64,000 bases of DNA from Paenirhizobium cremeum (GCF_022884085.1 NZ_JAGGCS010000002.1:434001-498000), one strand, 5' to 3'; positions 28,405 through 40,411 are shown, counted from the first letter of the stretch. Made by a program: numbers and translations. The notes: generated by a model from the letters alone, not told the origin.

Positions 28405-28586
28405 GAAAGATCCCTTGTTGAATTGCCGCCATCATAATTGACGAGTGTTAATTCATTCTTTGAAAAACCCGAGAAATCCGGATCAAAAGCGCTTTGGGGG
28501 TGCCGATGGACGCCGAGGCCGTCCGGCGATTGCAAAAAAAACGATCTCGGATATGGTCCGCTCGCCCCGAAGGATACAATCGCGAT

Positions 28587-29159
28587 ATGAGCAACAGGGA
28601 ACGGAAGGCGATCATTCGCCGTGAACGGCTGGCAGCCCGGGATGCTATTCCCGCCGATGTCAGGACGGAATTCAGCCTTGCGATGGCCGACCACGGCGGC
28701 GATCGCTTGGCATTTTCGCCGGGGACGATCGTTTCCGGTTTTTTCCCGATCCGTTCGGAGGCCGATATCCGACCGCTGATGGCGCATCTGAAGGCCCGGG
28801 GTGCGCGGCTCTGCCTGCCGATCATCCAGGACCGGGAAACCATCGTTTTCCGCGAGCTGGTGACAGGCGCTGAACTTGTCGATACCGGTTTCGGCACCCG
28901 CGGCCCCGGTCCGGATGCCGCTGTCCTCGATCCGGAAATCATGCTTGTCCCGCTTTCGGCCTTCGACGGTCGCGGCCACCGGATCGGCTACGGCGCCGGC
29001 CATTACGACCGCGCCATCGCCCGGCTGAGAGAAAAAGGCCACGACCCCAGGCTGATCGGCATTGCATTCGACTGTCAGGAGGTGGCAGAAGTGCCCTTTG
29101 AACCGCATGACGTCCAGCTGGAGGCTGTTCTGACGGAAAGCGGCTACAGGCAATTCTGA
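28587..29159 (+). CDS. 5-formyltetrahydrofolate cyclo-ligase
   Basis: The 190-aa enzyme converts 5-formyl-THF to 5,10-methenyl-THF with ATP. The C-terminal signature RIGYGAGHYDRAIA (about residues 137-150) carries the phosphate loop of the family, and FPIRSEADIRPL and VPLSAFDGRG are also conserved. In many proteobacteria this gene directly follows zapA-6S RNA; here three minus-strand genes intervene. The start is the ATG at 28587 with AAGGA upstream. Confidence 0.92.
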   Translation: MSNRERKAIIRRERLAARDAIPADVRTEFSLAMADHGGDRLAFSPGTIVSGFFPIRSEADIRPLMAHLKARGARLCLPIIQDRETIVFRELVTGAELVDTGFGTRGPGPDAAVLDPEIMLVPLSAFDGRGHRIGYGAGHYDRAIARLREKGHDPRLIGIAFDCQEVAEVPFEPHDVQLEAVLTESGYRQF

Positions 29160-29178
29160 CGGAGACTGGACAGGGCGA

Positions 29179-30003
29179 ATGAGGCTGCTTTTTCTCGGGG
29201 ACATGGTGGGCAAGACGGGACGCACGGCGGTATGGGAGCGGCTGCCCGGCCTGATCTCCGACCTCAAGCTCGATTTCGTCATCGTCAACGGCGAGAACGC
29301 GGCTGGCGGTTTCGGCATTACCGAGGACATCTATCTCGAAACGATCAATGCCGGCGCCGACGTCGTGACGACCGGCAACCATGTCTGGGACCAGAAGGAG
29401 GCCGTGGTGTTCTGCGAGCGCCACGACCAGTTCCTCAGGCCGGCCAACTATCCCGCCGGAACCCCCGGCCGTGGCTCCGGCATCTATTACGCGCGCAACG
29501 GCGCCCGTGTGCTCGTCGCCAACATCATGGGCCGGGTCTTCATGCATCCCGAACTCGACGATCCCTTCAAGTCGGCGGAGGCCATCCTGACCGCTTGCCC
29601 GCTGAAGGAACAGGCGGATGCGATCGTCTTCGACTTCCACGCCGAGGCAACCAGCGAGAAGCAGTGTTTCGGCCACTTCGTCGACGGCCGCGCGAGTTTC
29701 GTCGTCGGCACGCATACCCATGTGCCGACCGCCGACTACCAGATCCTCAACGGCGGCACGGCCTATATGTCGGATGCCGGCATGTGCGGCGATTACGATT
29801 CCTCGCTCGGCATGGAGAAGGAAGAACCGCTCAACCGCTTCATCTCCAAGATGCCGAAGGGCCGTTTCGAGGCTGCCCACGGCCCCGCCACGATCTGCGG
29901 CGTCGGCGTCGAAATCTCCGACCGAACCGGCCTTGCCGAGAAGATCGCACCGCTCCGGATCGGGCCGCGGCTGGCGGAGAGCATTCCGGATTTCTGGGTT
30001 TAG
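29179..30003 (+). CDS. YmdB-family metallophosphodiesterase (TIGR00282)
   Basis: The 274-aa protein matches the YmdB/TIGR00282 calcineurin-like family: FLGDMVGKTGR (residues 5-15), VNGENAAGGFG (about 36-46), TGNHVWDQKE (about 64-73) and GTHTHVPTADY (about 177-187) supply the dinuclear metal ligands. Bacillus YmdB hydrolyses 2',3'-cyclic and cAMP-type phosphodiesters and affects biofilm fate. The role in alphaproteobacteria is unknown. It starts 19 bp after the cyclo-ligase gene, so the two are probably one operon. Confidence 0.9.
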   Translation: MRLLFLGDMVGKTGRTAVWERLPGLISDLKLDFVIVNGENAAGGFGITEDIYLETINAGADVVTTGNHVWDQKEAVVFCERHDQFLRPANYPAGTPGRGSGIYYARNGARVLVANIMGRVFMHPELDDPFKSAEAILTACPLKEQADAIVFDFHAEATSEKQCFGHFVDGRASFVVGTHTHVPTADYQILNGGTAYMSDAGMCGDYDSSLGMEKEEPLNRFISKMPKGRFEAAHGPATICGVGVEISDRTGLAEKIAPLRIGPRLAESIPDFWV

Positions 30004-30116
30004 AGTAACGCCACTTCGGCCGGATTTTGCCTTGCTCTCACGCTAATGTGACGGTGTATGCCCTGCAGGGCGCTTTACCTGACATGCCGCCTGTCGCATC
30101 CTGAGGTCTCGGATCG

Positions 30117-30971
30117 ATGAGCGGGGCCTGCGCGATGCTGCTGCGACTTGCGATGGCGTTCATTTCCCTGATGTTTGCCGCCGCTGGCGCTGGCGCCCAG
30201 GACAGTCGTCCGCCGGCGAGCCAGTGCCAGTTGATCGCGGAGACATTGCCATCGGCGAGCTTCGCCGCTTACAAGCCATCCGAGGACATTGTTTCTCGGC
30301 AGTTCGCGGCGCTTCCGGAGAACGTGACGATCACCTTTCTCGGCCATTCGACCTTTCAGATCGATACGCCGGGCGGAATCTCCATCGCCACCGACTTCAA
30401 CGGCTGGCTTCGGATGCCTAGGGTTCCCGATGTCGTGACCATGAACAAGGCGCATTCCAGCCACTACACGCTTTCCCCGGATCCGGCGATCGTCAATGTG
30501 CTGCATGGCTGGAACGACGAAAAGCCGGGCGAGAAGATCGAGCACCGGCTGGTGGTCGGCGACGCTTATATCCGCAATGTTTCGACCGATATTCGTACCT
30601 GGGGCGGCGATTTCGAGCGCAACGGCAATTCGATCTTCATCTTCGAAGTGGCCGGGCTTTGCATCGGGCATCTCGGCCATCTGCATCATGAACTGACGGA
30701 TGGGCACTACGCCGAGATCGGTCGCCTCGACATCGTGATGGTGCCTGTCGACGGGGGGCTCACCATGGGGGCCGACAGCATGAGCCGCACGATCAAGCGA
30801 CTGCGCTCGGCGTTGATCCTGCCGATGCATCGCACCGGCCCTCCCGTTCGCGATTTCATCGCCATGTTCGACCAGAGCTTCGACGTGAAGATCTCCGAAA
30901 GCCGGGGTGTTACGGTTTCGATGCGCACCCTGCCGCGCAAGCCGCTGATCCTGGTGATGCAGGGAATGTGA
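30117..30971 (+). CDS. Exported MBL-fold hydrolase-like protein with altered metal site
   Basis: The 284-aa protein has an N-terminal signal peptide (hydrophobic core about residues 8-24, AGA before the mature start) and a UlaG-like MBL core beginning ITFLGHSTFQID (about 71-82). The expected HxHxDH loop is replaced by NKAHSSHYT (about 107-115), and later histidines GHLGHLHHEL (about 184-193) remain. Metal binding may thus be changed or reduced. I infer a periplasmic protein of unknown substrate. It sits between ymdB and yebC on the same strand with separate gaps. Confidence 0.75.
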   Translation: MSGACAMLLRLAMAFISLMFAAAGAGAQDSRPPASQCQLIAETLPSASFAAYKPSEDIVSRQFAALPENVTITFLGHSTFQIDTPGGISIATDFNGWLRMPRVPDVVTMNKAHSSHYTLSPDPAIVNVLHGWNDEKPGEKIEHRLVVGDAYIRNVSTDIRTWGGDFERNGNSIFIFEVAGLCIGHLGHLHHELTDGHYAEIGRLDIVMVPVDGGLTMGADSMSRTIKRLRSALILPMHRTGPPVRDFIAMFDQSFDVKISESRGVTVSMRTLPRKPLILVMQGM

Positions 30972-31096
30972 CGCCTTCGCGCGGGGCCGTGCCGGACCCG
31001 TACGGACTTCCGTTTTCCCCTCCTTCCCCTTGAACGCGGAGGTTTTCATCCGTATAAGGCGCCCATTCCCAATATTTAGACCTGATCAGGGGTGCC

Positions 31097-31843
31097 ATGG
31101 CTGGCCATTCACAGTTTAAAAACATCATGCACCGCAAGGGCCGTCAGGATGCCGTGCGGTCGAAAATGTTCTCCAAGCTCGCGCGTGAAATCACGGTCGC
31201 GGCCAAGACCGGCCTTCCCGACGTGAACATGAATGCGCGTCTTCGTCTTGCCGTTCAGAACGCCAAGGCGCAGTCGATGCCGAAGGACAACATCGAGCGC
31301 GCCATCAAGAAGGCATCCGGAGCAGACAGCGAGAACTACGAAGAAGTCCGCTACGAAGGCTACGGTCCGGGCGGCGTCGCCGTCATCGTCGAGGCGCTGA
31401 CCGACAACCGCAACCGCACCGCCTCCTCCGTGCGCTCGACCTTCTCGAAGGCCGGCGGCGCCCTCGGGGAAACCGGTTCGGTTTCCTTCTCCTTCGACCG
31501 TGTCGGCGAAATCACCTATAAGCTTTCCGTTGGCGATGCGGACAAGGTGATGGAAGCGGCGATCGAGGCCGGCGCCGAAGACGTCGTCACCGACGAGGAC
31601 GGCCACACGATCTATTGCGGCTTCGAGGACATCAACGAAGTCTCGAAGGCGCTGGAAGCAGCCCTCGGCGAAGCCGAATCCATCAAGGCGATCTGGAAGC
31701 CTCAGAACACCGTTCCGGTCGATGAGGAAAAGGCCCAGTCGCTGATGAAGCTCATCGACACGCTGGAAGACGATGACGACGTGCAGAACGTCTATTCGAA
31801 CTTCGAAGTTTCCGACGAGATCATGGCCAAGCTTTCGGCCTGA
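31097..31843 (+). CDS. yebC: YebC/PmpR-family DNA-binding regulator or translation factor
   Basis: The 248-aa protein begins with the invariant [19 protein letters not shown] and contains [19 protein letters not shown] (about residues 82-100), the family signature. YebC proteins bind DNA in Pseudomonas, and in mitochondria and bacteria they have been linked to translation of difficult sequences. YebC is often beside ruvC, but here ruvCAB lies 20 kb away. A strong terminator follows. Confidence 0.95.
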   Translation: MAGHSQFKNIMHRKGRQDAVRSKMFSKLAREITVAAKTGLPDVNMNARLRLAVQNAKAQSMPKDNIERAIKKASGADSENYEEVRYEGYGPGGVAVIVEALTDNRNRTASSVRSTFSKAGGALGETGSVSFSFDRVGEITYKLSVGDADKVMEAAIEAGAEDVVTDEDGHTIYCGFEDINEVSKALEAALGEAESIKAIWKPQNTVPVDEEKAQSLMKLIDTLEDDDDVQNVYSNFEVSDEIMAKLSA

Positions 31844-31865
31844 CGTCGGTATACGTTTCAAAATG

Positions 31866-31901
31866 AAGGCCCGGCGCCAATGGCGGCCGGGCCTTTTTTG
31901 T
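31866..31901 (+). terminator. Rho-independent terminator after yebC
   Basis: GGCCCGGC (31868-31875) and GCCGGGCC (31886-31893) form an 8-bp stem followed by TTTTTT. It also faces the convergent small coiled-coil gene. Confidence 0.9.
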
Positions 31902-31922
31902 CTTAGCTTCTTCGATCGCGCT

Positions 31923-32228
31923 TCACGGGCGCCGCTCGATGGCTGTTACCCGATCCATTGCCTCATCGACCTTGCCTTCGATTCTGGATAAAGTGTTCTC
32001 AAGAACTGCTTGAAGGTGTGTAAGCCCGCCGCCAATTTCCATCTTGATGGCAATCTCGAGATCGTCGCGAAGCTCGCTCTGACGTCGTTCGACCCGCTTC
32101 ATATATTCATATGTCTGCAAGGAAAGAGTTCTTATCTCCGCAATTTCCTTGCGAAGCACTTTCAGTTCCTCGTTGTTTTTCTGGTTGAGCTTTGCCAGAA
32201 AACTGAGATCAACGGTTTCTTGGGTCAT
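31923..32228 (-). CDS. Small coiled-coil protein, function unknown
   Basis: The 101-aa protein is hydrophilic and mostly helical, with heptad-like NNEELKVLRKEIAEIRTL at about residues 15-32 and a second helix near the C terminus (LENTLSRIEGKVDEAMDRV). It resembles short phage- or plasmid-type coiled-coil proteins but has no family I can name. The chosen ATG at 32228 follows GAAAGG. It lies 76 bp downstream of glmM on the same strand. The codon use and AT content are a little less GC-rich than its neighbours. Confidence 0.6.
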   Translation of the reverse strand: MTQETVDLSFLAKLNQKNNEELKVLRKEIAEIRTLSLQTYEYMKRVERRQSELRDDLEIAIKMEIGGGLTHLQAVLENTLSRIEGKVDEAMDRVTAIERRP

Positions 32229-32304
32229 AAGCTTCGCCTTTCTGTTAGAAAGTAGCGGCAAGCCCATGGAAATACAACTGTGCGGCGCGGAGTATTGCCG
32301 CGTC

Positions 32305-33660
32305 TCAGGCCGCCTCGCTGCGCACGCTGGCGATAACGCCGACGAGGTCGTTGACGATGCGCTCAATCTGACCGCGGTCGTCGCCTTCGGCCATGACGCG
32401 GATCAGGGGCTCGGTGCCGGAAGGGCGGATGACGAGGCGGCCGTTCCTGGCCAGTTCGCTCTCGGCATCGGCAATCGCCTGCTTGACGGACGCATCCTCC
32501 AGCGGCTTGCCGCCGGAATAGCGGACGTTGCGCAGGAGCTGCGGCACCGGATCGAAGCGGTGGCAGATTTCGCTGACGGTCTTTCCGGTGCGCTTGACGC
32601 AGGCCAGAATCTGGAGCGCGGCCACGAGACCGTCGCCGGTCGTGCCGAAGTCCGAAAGAACGATATGGCCGGACTGTTCGCCTCCGACATTGAAATTGTG
32701 CTGGCGCATGTGTTCGACGACATAGCGGTCGCCGACCTTCGTGCGGGCAAGCGACAGACCCTTGCCGGAGAGGAAGCGTTCGAGCCCGAGATTGGACATG
32801 ACGGTGGCGACGATGCCGTCACCCTTCAGGATCTGGTCCTGCGCCCATGTGTCGGCGATGACCGCCATCAACTGGTCGCCGTCGACGATCGCGCCATTTT
32901 CGTCGATGATGATGACGCGGTCGGCGTCGCCGTCGAGTGCAATGCCGATATCGGCGCGTACCTCATGCACCTTCTTCTGCAGGGCGGCGGGGTGGGTCGA
33001 GCCGCAGTCGAGGTTGATATTGGTGCCGTTCGGTTCGTTGCCGATCGTCACCACTTCGGCGCCGAGTTCCCAAAGCGCCAGCGGAGCGACCTTGTAGGCT
33101 GCACCATTGGCGCAGTCGATGGCGACGCGCAGGCCGTGCAGGGTCACGTCACGGGGCAGGGTGCGCTTGACGAATTCGATGTAGCGATAGATGTCGCCCT
33201 CGACGCGCTTTGCCCGGCCGATCTCCTGGGCCGGTGCGAGCTGGCCGTAGATGTCCTGTTCGAGAAGGTTTTCGATCTCGGCCTCGATCTCATCGGAGAG
33301 CTTGTAGCCGTCCGGTCCGAAAAGCTTGATGCCATTGTCGGCGAAGGGATTGTGGGACGCCGAGATCATGACGCCGATATCGGCGCGCAGCGAGCGGGTG
33401 AGCATGGCGACCGCTGGCGTCGGGATCGGGCCGAGCAGGAAGACATCGAGGCCCGCTGCGGTGAAGCCGGCGACCAGCGCATTTTCCAGCATGTAACCGG
33501 AGAGGCGGGTATCCTTGCCGATTACCACGCGGTGACGGTGATGGCCCCGCCGGAAGATGGTGCCGACCGCAATGCCGACCCGCATCGCAAGGTCCGGCGT
33601 CATCGGAAACTGGTTGGACTGTCCGCGAATGCCATCCGTGCCAAAATAACGACGTGTCAT
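32305..33660 (-). CDS. glmM: Phosphoglucosamine mutase
   Basis: The 451-aa enzyme converts glucosamine-6-phosphate to glucosamine-1-phosphate for peptidoglycan and lipopolysaccharide. It starts [13 protein letters not shown], has the phosphoserine loop [14 protein letters not shown] (about residues 98-111), the metal loop DGDADR (about 241-246) and the C-terminal phosphate-binding [10 protein letters not shown] (about 410-419). The start is the ATG at 33660. It lies downstream of ftsH as in many proteobacteria, with a terminator between them. Confidence 0.96.
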   Translation of the reverse strand: MTRRYFGTDGIRGQSNQFPMTPDLAMRVGIAVGTIFRRGHHRHRVVIGKDTRLSGYMLENALVAGFTAAGLDVFLLGPIPTPAVAMLTRSLRADIGVMISASHNPFADNGIKLFGPDGYKLSDEIEAEIENLLEQDIYGQLAPAQEIGRAKRVEGDIYRYIEFVKRTLPRDVTLHGLRVAIDCANGAAYKVAPLALWELGAEVVTIGNEPNGTNINLDCGSTHPAALQKKVHEVRADIGIALDGDADRVIIIDENGAIVDGDQLMAVIADTWAQDQILKGDGIVATVMSNLGLERFLSGKGLSLARTKVGDRYVVEHMRQHNFNVGGEQSGHIVLSDFGTTGDGLVAALQILACVKRTGKTVSEICHRFDPVPQLLRNVRYSGGKPLEDASVKQAIADAESELARNGRLVIRPSGTEPLIRVMAEGDDRGQIERIVNDLVGVIASVRSEAA

Positions 33661-33822
33661 GTGTTTCCCGAAATGCTCCGTTTGCCGCTTACTTCCGTCT
33701 GTTCGACGGAAGCGCCGCCCGAGGCGGCGAGCGCGATATCGACTGGGCTGCTCTTGCCACAAAAACCGCAACAGGACACGTAAATTAGCGCAAAAAACCA
33801 TTACATCCCGTTACCGCTTATG

Positions 33823-33853
33823 AAAAAGCCACCCGCCGTTGCCGGGGGTGGCT
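33823..33853 (-). terminator. Rho-independent terminator after ftsH
   Basis: AGCCACCC (33827-33834) and GGGTGGCT (33846-33853) form an 8-bp stem; minus-strand reading continues into TTTTTC, 26 bp past the ftsH stop. Confidence 0.85.
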
Positions 33854-33878
33854 CTCTATCCTGCTCTGAACCTGTGGA

Positions 33879-35813
<1,935 letters not shown>

Positions 35814-35922
35814 CGAACTCCCCGAATAAGATGCGCGGGATAATGCCCGCCGGATTATCGACTAACATAGGATTGCACTGCGGCCTTGCCAAGGCAAAGC
35901 GGCGGTTTGGCTGCTTTTTCCG

Positions 35923-37239
35923 TCAATAAGGATTAAACGGGAGAGGGCAATAGTCCTTCCGTCCCATGAGACGCGCGATGGCATTGGCCAAATCGAGGTC
36001 GAAGGCGGGTAAAAAGCGATCGAACAAGGGCAGGGAAGGCTCGATTTCGACGGAGCCGGCCGGTGCAGCCGCGGGCATCACACTTGCTTTACCGAGGGCC
36101 GCCGAGGGGCCGATCCGGTTCAGATGGCGGACGAGGCCGTCGGGGAGAAACTGAGGGCCATGCATGGGCGGGGTCATTCGGCCGGCTGTGACGAAGGCGG
36201 TTTCCGGCCCGCGATTGGTGATGCGAAAGCGTCCGTCCCATTCCGCCCAATCGCCGGGCGGGATCTCCAGCGGCAAAATATCGCGGCTCTCGCGCATGAG
36301 GAACAGGCCGTCCCTGTGCCGTTCGACGAGTGCGCGGGAGAGGGTGATGCGACCCTGTCGACCTGAGGCGAGGAAAGATGCCAGCCGATCCATGCTGTCC
36401 CGGCCCGGCCGGTGGGACCGGCCGCCGACGACGGCGCACAGTGTCGAGAGGGCATGAAGGAGAGCGGGCGACCGAAGGTCCAGGGCTTCCGGGGCCACTC
36501 TCACCGCGAGCGAGGCGTAGCCGGTCGCATGGGCTTGGAGGAGGGCTGCGGCCTGTCGCGACAGTGCGGTTCGGTCGGTGCCCGCAGAGCGGATGCTCTG
36601 CGTATCCATGGCCTCGCGATCGTGACGCACCCGCACGCGTTCGTACTTGCGATCCTCGTTGCTCGGATCGTCGATCCAGCCGGTGCCGAGCCGGCGGAGA
36701 TAATCGCGGATATCCTGCCGCCGGATCTCAAGGAAGGGACGGAGAAGCCAGAAACGCCGGTCATGAAGCGTCGCCTCGGCCATTCCGGCGAGGCCGAGAT
36801 TTTCGCCGGCGGCGCGGGCGGCGCGCATGGCGATGGTCTCCTCCTGGTCGTCGAGCGTGTGGCCGGTGACGATAAGATCCGTGCCGACCTCTGCGGCCGC
36901 ATGGGAAAGCAGACGGTAACGCGCGTCGCGGGCTGCGGCAGATATTCCCGTTTCCGGCTTCGGTCCGGTCCAAGCGAGAATGCGATGGGGAACGCCGAGC
37001 GATGCGCAAAGGGTTGCGACGGCTTCGGCCTCGGCAGTGCTCTCCGGTCTCAGCCGATGATCGACCGTGGCGGCGATGAGCGAATGGGGCAGGCGAAGCG
37101 AGGTCATGGCGCGATCGAGGGCGATCAGCAGGCCGGTGGAATCGCTGCCGCCGGAAACGGCGACGAGAAGCCGGCGGGTGCCGGACAGTCGGTCAAGAAG
37201 CCTTGCGGCTGCATCCTCGGGAGATGGGGCGTGGTCCAC
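35923..37239 (-). CDS. tilS: tRNA(Ile)-lysidine synthase
   Basis: The 438-aa enzyme ligates lysine to C34 of the CAU-anticodon isoleucine tRNA so that it reads AUA. The N-terminal PP-loop SGGSDS (about residues 30-35) and GHTLDDQEETI (about 126-136) are the catalytic signatures. The C-terminal domains are longer and weakly conserved, as usual in alphaproteobacteria. It starts 26 bp after the ybgF stop and precedes ftsH, the common proteobacterial order. Confidence 0.94.
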   Translation of the reverse strand: MDHAPSPEDAAARLLDRLSGTRRLLVAVSGGSDSTGLLIALDRAMTSLRLPHSLIAATVDHRLRPESTAEAEAVATLCASLGVPHRILAWTGPKPETGISAAARDARYRLLSHAAAEVGTDLIVTGHTLDDQEETIAMRAARAAGENLGLAGMAEATLHDRRFWLLRPFLEIRRQDIRDYLRRLGTGWIDDPSNEDRKYERVRVRHDREAMDTQSIRSAGTDRTALSRQAAALLQAHATGYASLAVRVAPEALDLRSPALLHALSTLCAVVGGRSHRPGRDSMDRLASFLASGRQGRITLSRALVERHRDGLFLMRESRDILPLEIPPGDWAEWDGRFRITNRGPETAFVTAGRMTPPMHGPQFLPDGLVRHLNRIGPSAALGKASVMPAAAPAGSVEIEPSLPLFDRFLPAFDLDLANAIARLMGRKDYCPLPFNPY

Positions 37240-37265
37240 GGCAGGGGTGGCCGGGCGGACGCGGG

Positions 37266-38231
37266 TCAGCAGCGGAGGCGCTTCTGTTCGCTCGCCACCT
37301 TGGATACCACCGCGCGGGAGGCCTTCGGATAGCGCTTCGTCACTTCCCGCAGCGTTGCGCAGGCCGTGTCGGTATTGTCGAGCGCGGCGAGCGACATGCC
37401 GAGCTTCAGCAGCATTTCGGGAGCCTTGGGCGAGGAGCTATAGGCCTGGTGGGCATTGAGGAAGGTCTTGGCGGCTTCGTTGAAATTGCCCTGGGAATAG
37501 AGCGCTTCGCCCAGCCAGAAGTTGGCGTCGGCGATCTTGGAGCTCTTGGGGTAACGAGCGATGAAGTCCCGGAACTCGTTTTCCGCCATGCCGTAGTCAC
37601 CGGAAAGCACATGCGCATAGGCGACCTGGTAGACGTCGCTTTCCGAGCCGGTGGAGGCGGTCTGGGTCGCCGCGGGCGCGCTGACGCCGGGCAGTGCGGA
37701 GGACTTGTTGACCGCGTCCTGATTGATCGTGGCCGTTTGCGGCATGCCGCTGGAATCGAGCTCGATCGAGCCCAGCGTCTGCTCGGGCTGTCCGAGCGAC
37801 GAGGAGGAGGCGCCGATGTCTCCACCGGGCGCCGGTTCCTGGGTGATGATTTCGGCGACCGAATCCTCCGGCGTCGCGCCGGCATTCACCGGCCTGTCGA
37901 GCGAACCGCTCTTCTTGGCGCCGCCTTTTTCCAGATCCTGGAAACGGTATTCATTGTCTTCCTGGGTCTTGCGCATCTGTTCCTGCATCTGCAGCAACTG
38001 ATAGCTCATTTCCTCGATACGGCCGTTGAGGCTGCGGATCTCCTCCTCGAGCTGCTGCACGCGGATCGAGGGATCGGCGCTTTGCGCGAGCTGCACGGGC
38101 TGGCGGCTGCTTGCGGCCGGCGCCGGCTGGCTCTTGTTGAGCGAGGGAAACAGTTGCAGCGCGCTTGCCGTTCCGTTCAGGCCTGCCAGCGAGGCCGTCG
38201 CAAGCAATGCGGCCATGACAAGTCTCTTCAT
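37266..38231 (-). CDS. ybgF: Tol-Pal system coordinator YbgF/CpoB
   Basis: The 321-aa periplasmic protein has a signal peptide (MKRLVMAALLATASLAG), an N-terminal coiled coil (about residues 55-105; trimerisation domain) and a C-terminal TPR domain (about 200-320) with DVYQVAYAHVLSGDYGMAENEF. CpoB links Tol-Pal energy to PBP1B-dependent septal peptidoglycan synthesis in E. coli. A linker of about 90 residues is Ala/Ser/Pro-rich. The ATG at 38231 begins the signal peptide. It follows pal as expected. Confidence 0.92.
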   Translation of the reverse strand: MKRLVMAALLATASLAGLNGTASALQLFPSLNKSQPAPAASSRQPVQLAQSADPSIRVQQLEEEIRSLNGRIEEMSYQLLQMQEQMRKTQEDNEYRFQDLEKGGAKKSGSLDRPVNAGATPEDSVAEIITQEPAPGGDIGASSSSLGQPEQTLGSIELDSSGMPQTATINQDAVNKSSALPGVSAPAATQTASTGSESDVYQVAYAHVLSGDYGMAENEFRDFIARYPKSSKIADANFWLGEALYSQGNFNEAAKTFLNAHQAYSSSPKAPEMLLKLGMSLAALDNTDTACATLREVTKRYPKASRAVVSKVASEQKRLRC

Positions 38232-38332
38232 ATGGTTCGTCCTGTTATCCTTTGAATCGTCACGCCGGATGGCGCACATGGCGGATTTTTACAATTGACC
38301 GTAAAAAAGCAACTCAAGTTCGGCCAAAGTGT

Positions 38333-38365
38333 GGAGAAAAGAAAAGGCGGCCGAGCGGCCGCCTT
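38333..38365 (-). terminator. Rho-independent terminator after pal
   Basis: AAGGCGGCC (38344-38352) and GGCCGCCTT (38357-38365) form a perfect 9-bp stem; minus-strand reading continues into TTCTTTTC, separating pal from ybgF. Confidence 0.8.
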
Positions 38366-38391
38366 CACATAAGCTTGAGGGACCGGCCGGA

Positions 38392-38925
38392 TCAGAGGCC
38401 GGCGCCGCCGAGAACGGTGACGGCGCGGCGGTTCTGCGACCAGCAGGAGATGTCGTCGCAGACGGCGACCGGACGTTCCTTGCCGTAGGAGATGGTCTTC
38501 ATGCGGCTTGCCGGTACGCCGCGCGAGGCGAGGTAGTCGCGGGTGACGGCAGCGCGGCGAGCGCCGAGCGCGAGGTTGTATTCGCGGGTGCCGCGTTCGT
38601 CTGCATGGCCTTCGATGGTGATGGCGTAGTTCGGGTACTTGGCGAGCCACTGAGCCTGACGGTCGAGCGTCTGCTGGGCATCGGCACGGATCGAGGTCGA
38701 ATCGGTGTCGAAGAAGATGCGGTCGCCGACATTGACGGTGAAGTCCTGGGTCGAGCCCGGCGTTGCGGCACCGCCGGCGCCGAGGCCGAGTTCGGAAGCG
38801 CTGTTCGGCAGGTTCTTCTTCGAGGCGCAGCCGGCAAGCGCCAGCGTCATCGCGATTGCGACGATGGCGGGGTTGCTTGCAAGTTGCTGCATGCGGCTCT
38901 TCGCCGGAGTGTGAATGCGGCTCAT
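38392..38925 (-). CDS. pal: Peptidoglycan-associated lipoprotein Pal
   Basis: The 177-aa lipoprotein has a type II signal peptide with lipobox LAGC (Cys33), a short linker, and an OmpA-like domain (about residues 60-175). That domain contains IEGHADERGTREYNLALG, which binds meso-diaminopimelate of peptidoglycan. It anchors the outer membrane to the cell wall and is recruited to the division site by Tol. The signal peptide is unusually long if the first ATG is used; Met12 is an alternative start. A 7/8 CtrA-box match lies 79-93 bp upstream. Confidence 0.95.
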   Translation of the reverse strand: MSRIHTPAKSRMQQLASNPAIVAIAMTLALAGCASKKNLPNSASELGLGAGGAATPGSTQDFTVNVGDRIFFDTDSTSIRADAQQTLDRQAQWLAKYPNYAITIEGHADERGTREYNLALGARRAAVTRDYLASRGVPASRMKTISYGKERPVAVCDDISCWSQNRRAVTVLGGAGL

Positions 38926-39003
38926 CGCCGGTCTCCTTGATTCTTTCCGTTAGGGTTGCCGGACTCTAACCATTCGAGGTTAACCGGCTTCGAACGAACA
39001 TGG

Positions 39004-39018
39004 TTAACAAACTGTCAA
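39004..39018. promoter_or_regulatory. Near-match CtrA box upstream of pal
   Basis: TTAA-N7-TCAA matches seven of eight CtrA core positions. It also contains TTGACA on the pal strand, so it could instead be a -35 element. Two TTAACC half-sites lie within 30 bp. This is weak evidence alone. Confidence 0.3.
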
Positions 39019-39023
39019 AACAC

Positions 39024-39058
39024 TGCCGCAATGCGCCGATTCCCAACACATTGCGGCA
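39024..39058 (-). terminator. Hairpin between tolB and pal, possible terminator or attenuator
   Basis: A perfect 10-bp inverted repeat (TGCCGCAATG at 39024-39033, CATTGCGGCA at 39049-39058) with a 15-base loop lies 24 bp past the tolB stop. Minus-strand sequence after it is GTGTTTTGAC, a poor T tract, so termination would be partial. Confidence 0.45.
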
Positions 39059-39081
39059 AGAAAGAGGCGTTTTTCCGCGCC

Positions 39082-40386
39082 CTATTCGAGCAGCGGCGAC
39101 CAGGCCGGGTCGGAGGCGTAGCCCGGTGTCTTGATGAGCTGTTCGTTGTAACCGGTCAGGTCAATCGAATAGAGCTGCGGACCGCCTGCGCCGGCGCCCT
39201 GGCGGAAGAACATAATGACGCGGCCGTTCGGCGCCCAGGTCGGGCCTTCGTTGTGGAAGCCGGTGGTCAGGATGCGCTCGCCCGAACCGTCGGTCTTCAT
39301 CACGCCGATCGAGAACTTGCCGCCGGACTGCTTGGTGAAGGCGATCAGGTCGCCGCGCGGAGACCATACAGGCGTCGAATAGGAGCCGTCGCCGAAGGAA
39401 ATGCGCTGCTGGCCGGAGCCGTCGGCATTCATCACATAGAGCTGCTGGCGTCCGCCGCGGTCGCTTTCGAAGACGATGCGGCTGCCGTCCGGCGAGTAGG
39501 AGGGAGAGGTGTCGATCGCGGCCGTGGAGGTCAGGCGCGTCGTGGTGCGCGAGCGCAGGTCCATCGTGTAGATATTGGCGTTGCCATCCTGCTGCAGGCT
39601 CATGATGACCCGCTGGCCATCGGGCGAGAAGCGGGGGGAGAAGGTCATGCCCGGGAAGTTGCCGACCACTTCGCGCTGGCCGGATTCCAGTTGCAGGAGG
39701 TAGACCCGCGGCTGCTGGCCCTCGAAGGACATGTAGGTGATTTCCTGACGGCTCGGCGAGAAGCGCGGCGTCAGGACGATGTCCTTGCTGTTGGTCAGCA
39801 TACGGACGTTTTCGCCGTCCTGGTCCATGATGGCAAGCTGCCGCTTGCGATCCTGCTTGGAGCCGCTTTCCGCGACGAAGACGACGCGGGTGTCGAAGTA
39901 GCCCTTCTCGCCGGTGATGCGCTCATAGATCGCATCGGCGATGATGTGGGCGACGCGACGCCAGTTTTCCGGCTGGGTGTAGAACTGCTGGCCGGCCATC
40001 TGCTGGCCGGCGAAGGTGTCCCACAGGCGGAACTCGGCGCGCAGACGTCCGTCGCCTTCCTGCGTGATGCGGCCGACGACGAGCGCCTGGGCGTTCAGCA
40101 CCGTCCAGCTCTGCATGTTCGGCGTCTGGTCCGGATTGCTGTTCTTTTCGATGAAGGCCGCACGGCTCACGGGGGCGAACAGACCGGAACGCTTGAGGTC
40201 CGCCTCGACCACCGCCGAAATCTTGGCGCCGATACCGTTGCCGGAAACGAAGTCCGTGATCGCAATCGGCAACGGCTCGACATTGCCCTTGTTGATGTTG
40301 ATCTCGACGACCGCGTGGGCCGGCGTGGCGAAGGCGCCGGCAAGGCCGACGATCACCGCCAGATATCGAAGAAGATTGAGTTTCAT
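39082..40386 (-). CDS. tolB: Tol-Pal system protein TolB
   Basis: The 434-aa periplasmic protein has a signal peptide (hydrophobic to about residue 25), an N-terminal domain (about 30-165) and a six-bladed beta-propeller (about 180-430) built from repeats of the form [15 protein letters not shown].QQLYVM. TolB binds Pal and controls its release. ATG 40386 and ATG 40389 are both possible. It follows tolA by 25 bp in the tolQRAB operon. Confidence 0.96.
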   Translation of the reverse strand: MKLNLLRYLAVIVGLAGAFATPAHAVVEININKGNVEPLPIAITDFVSGNGIGAKISAVVEADLKRSGLFAPVSRAAFIEKNSNPDQTPNMQSWTVLNAQALVVGRITQEGDGRLRAEFRLWDTFAGQQMAGQQFYTQPENWRRVAHIIADAIYERITGEKGYFDTRVVFVAESGSKQDRKRQLAIMDQDGENVRMLTNSKDIVLTPRFSPSRQEITYMSFEGQQPRVYLLQLESGQREVVGNFPGMTFSPRFSPDGQRVIMSLQQDGNANIYTMDLRSRTTTRLTSTAAIDTSPSYSPDGSRIVFESDRGGRQQLYVMNADGSGQQRISFGDGSYSTPVWSPRGDLIAFTKQSGGKFSIGVMKTDGSGERILTTGFHNEGPTWAPNGRVIMFFRQGAGAGGPQLYSIDLTGYNEQLIKTPGYASDPAWSPLLE

Positions 40387-40411
40387 CATGAGTTCCAAGC
40401 CTTTTTAGCTT

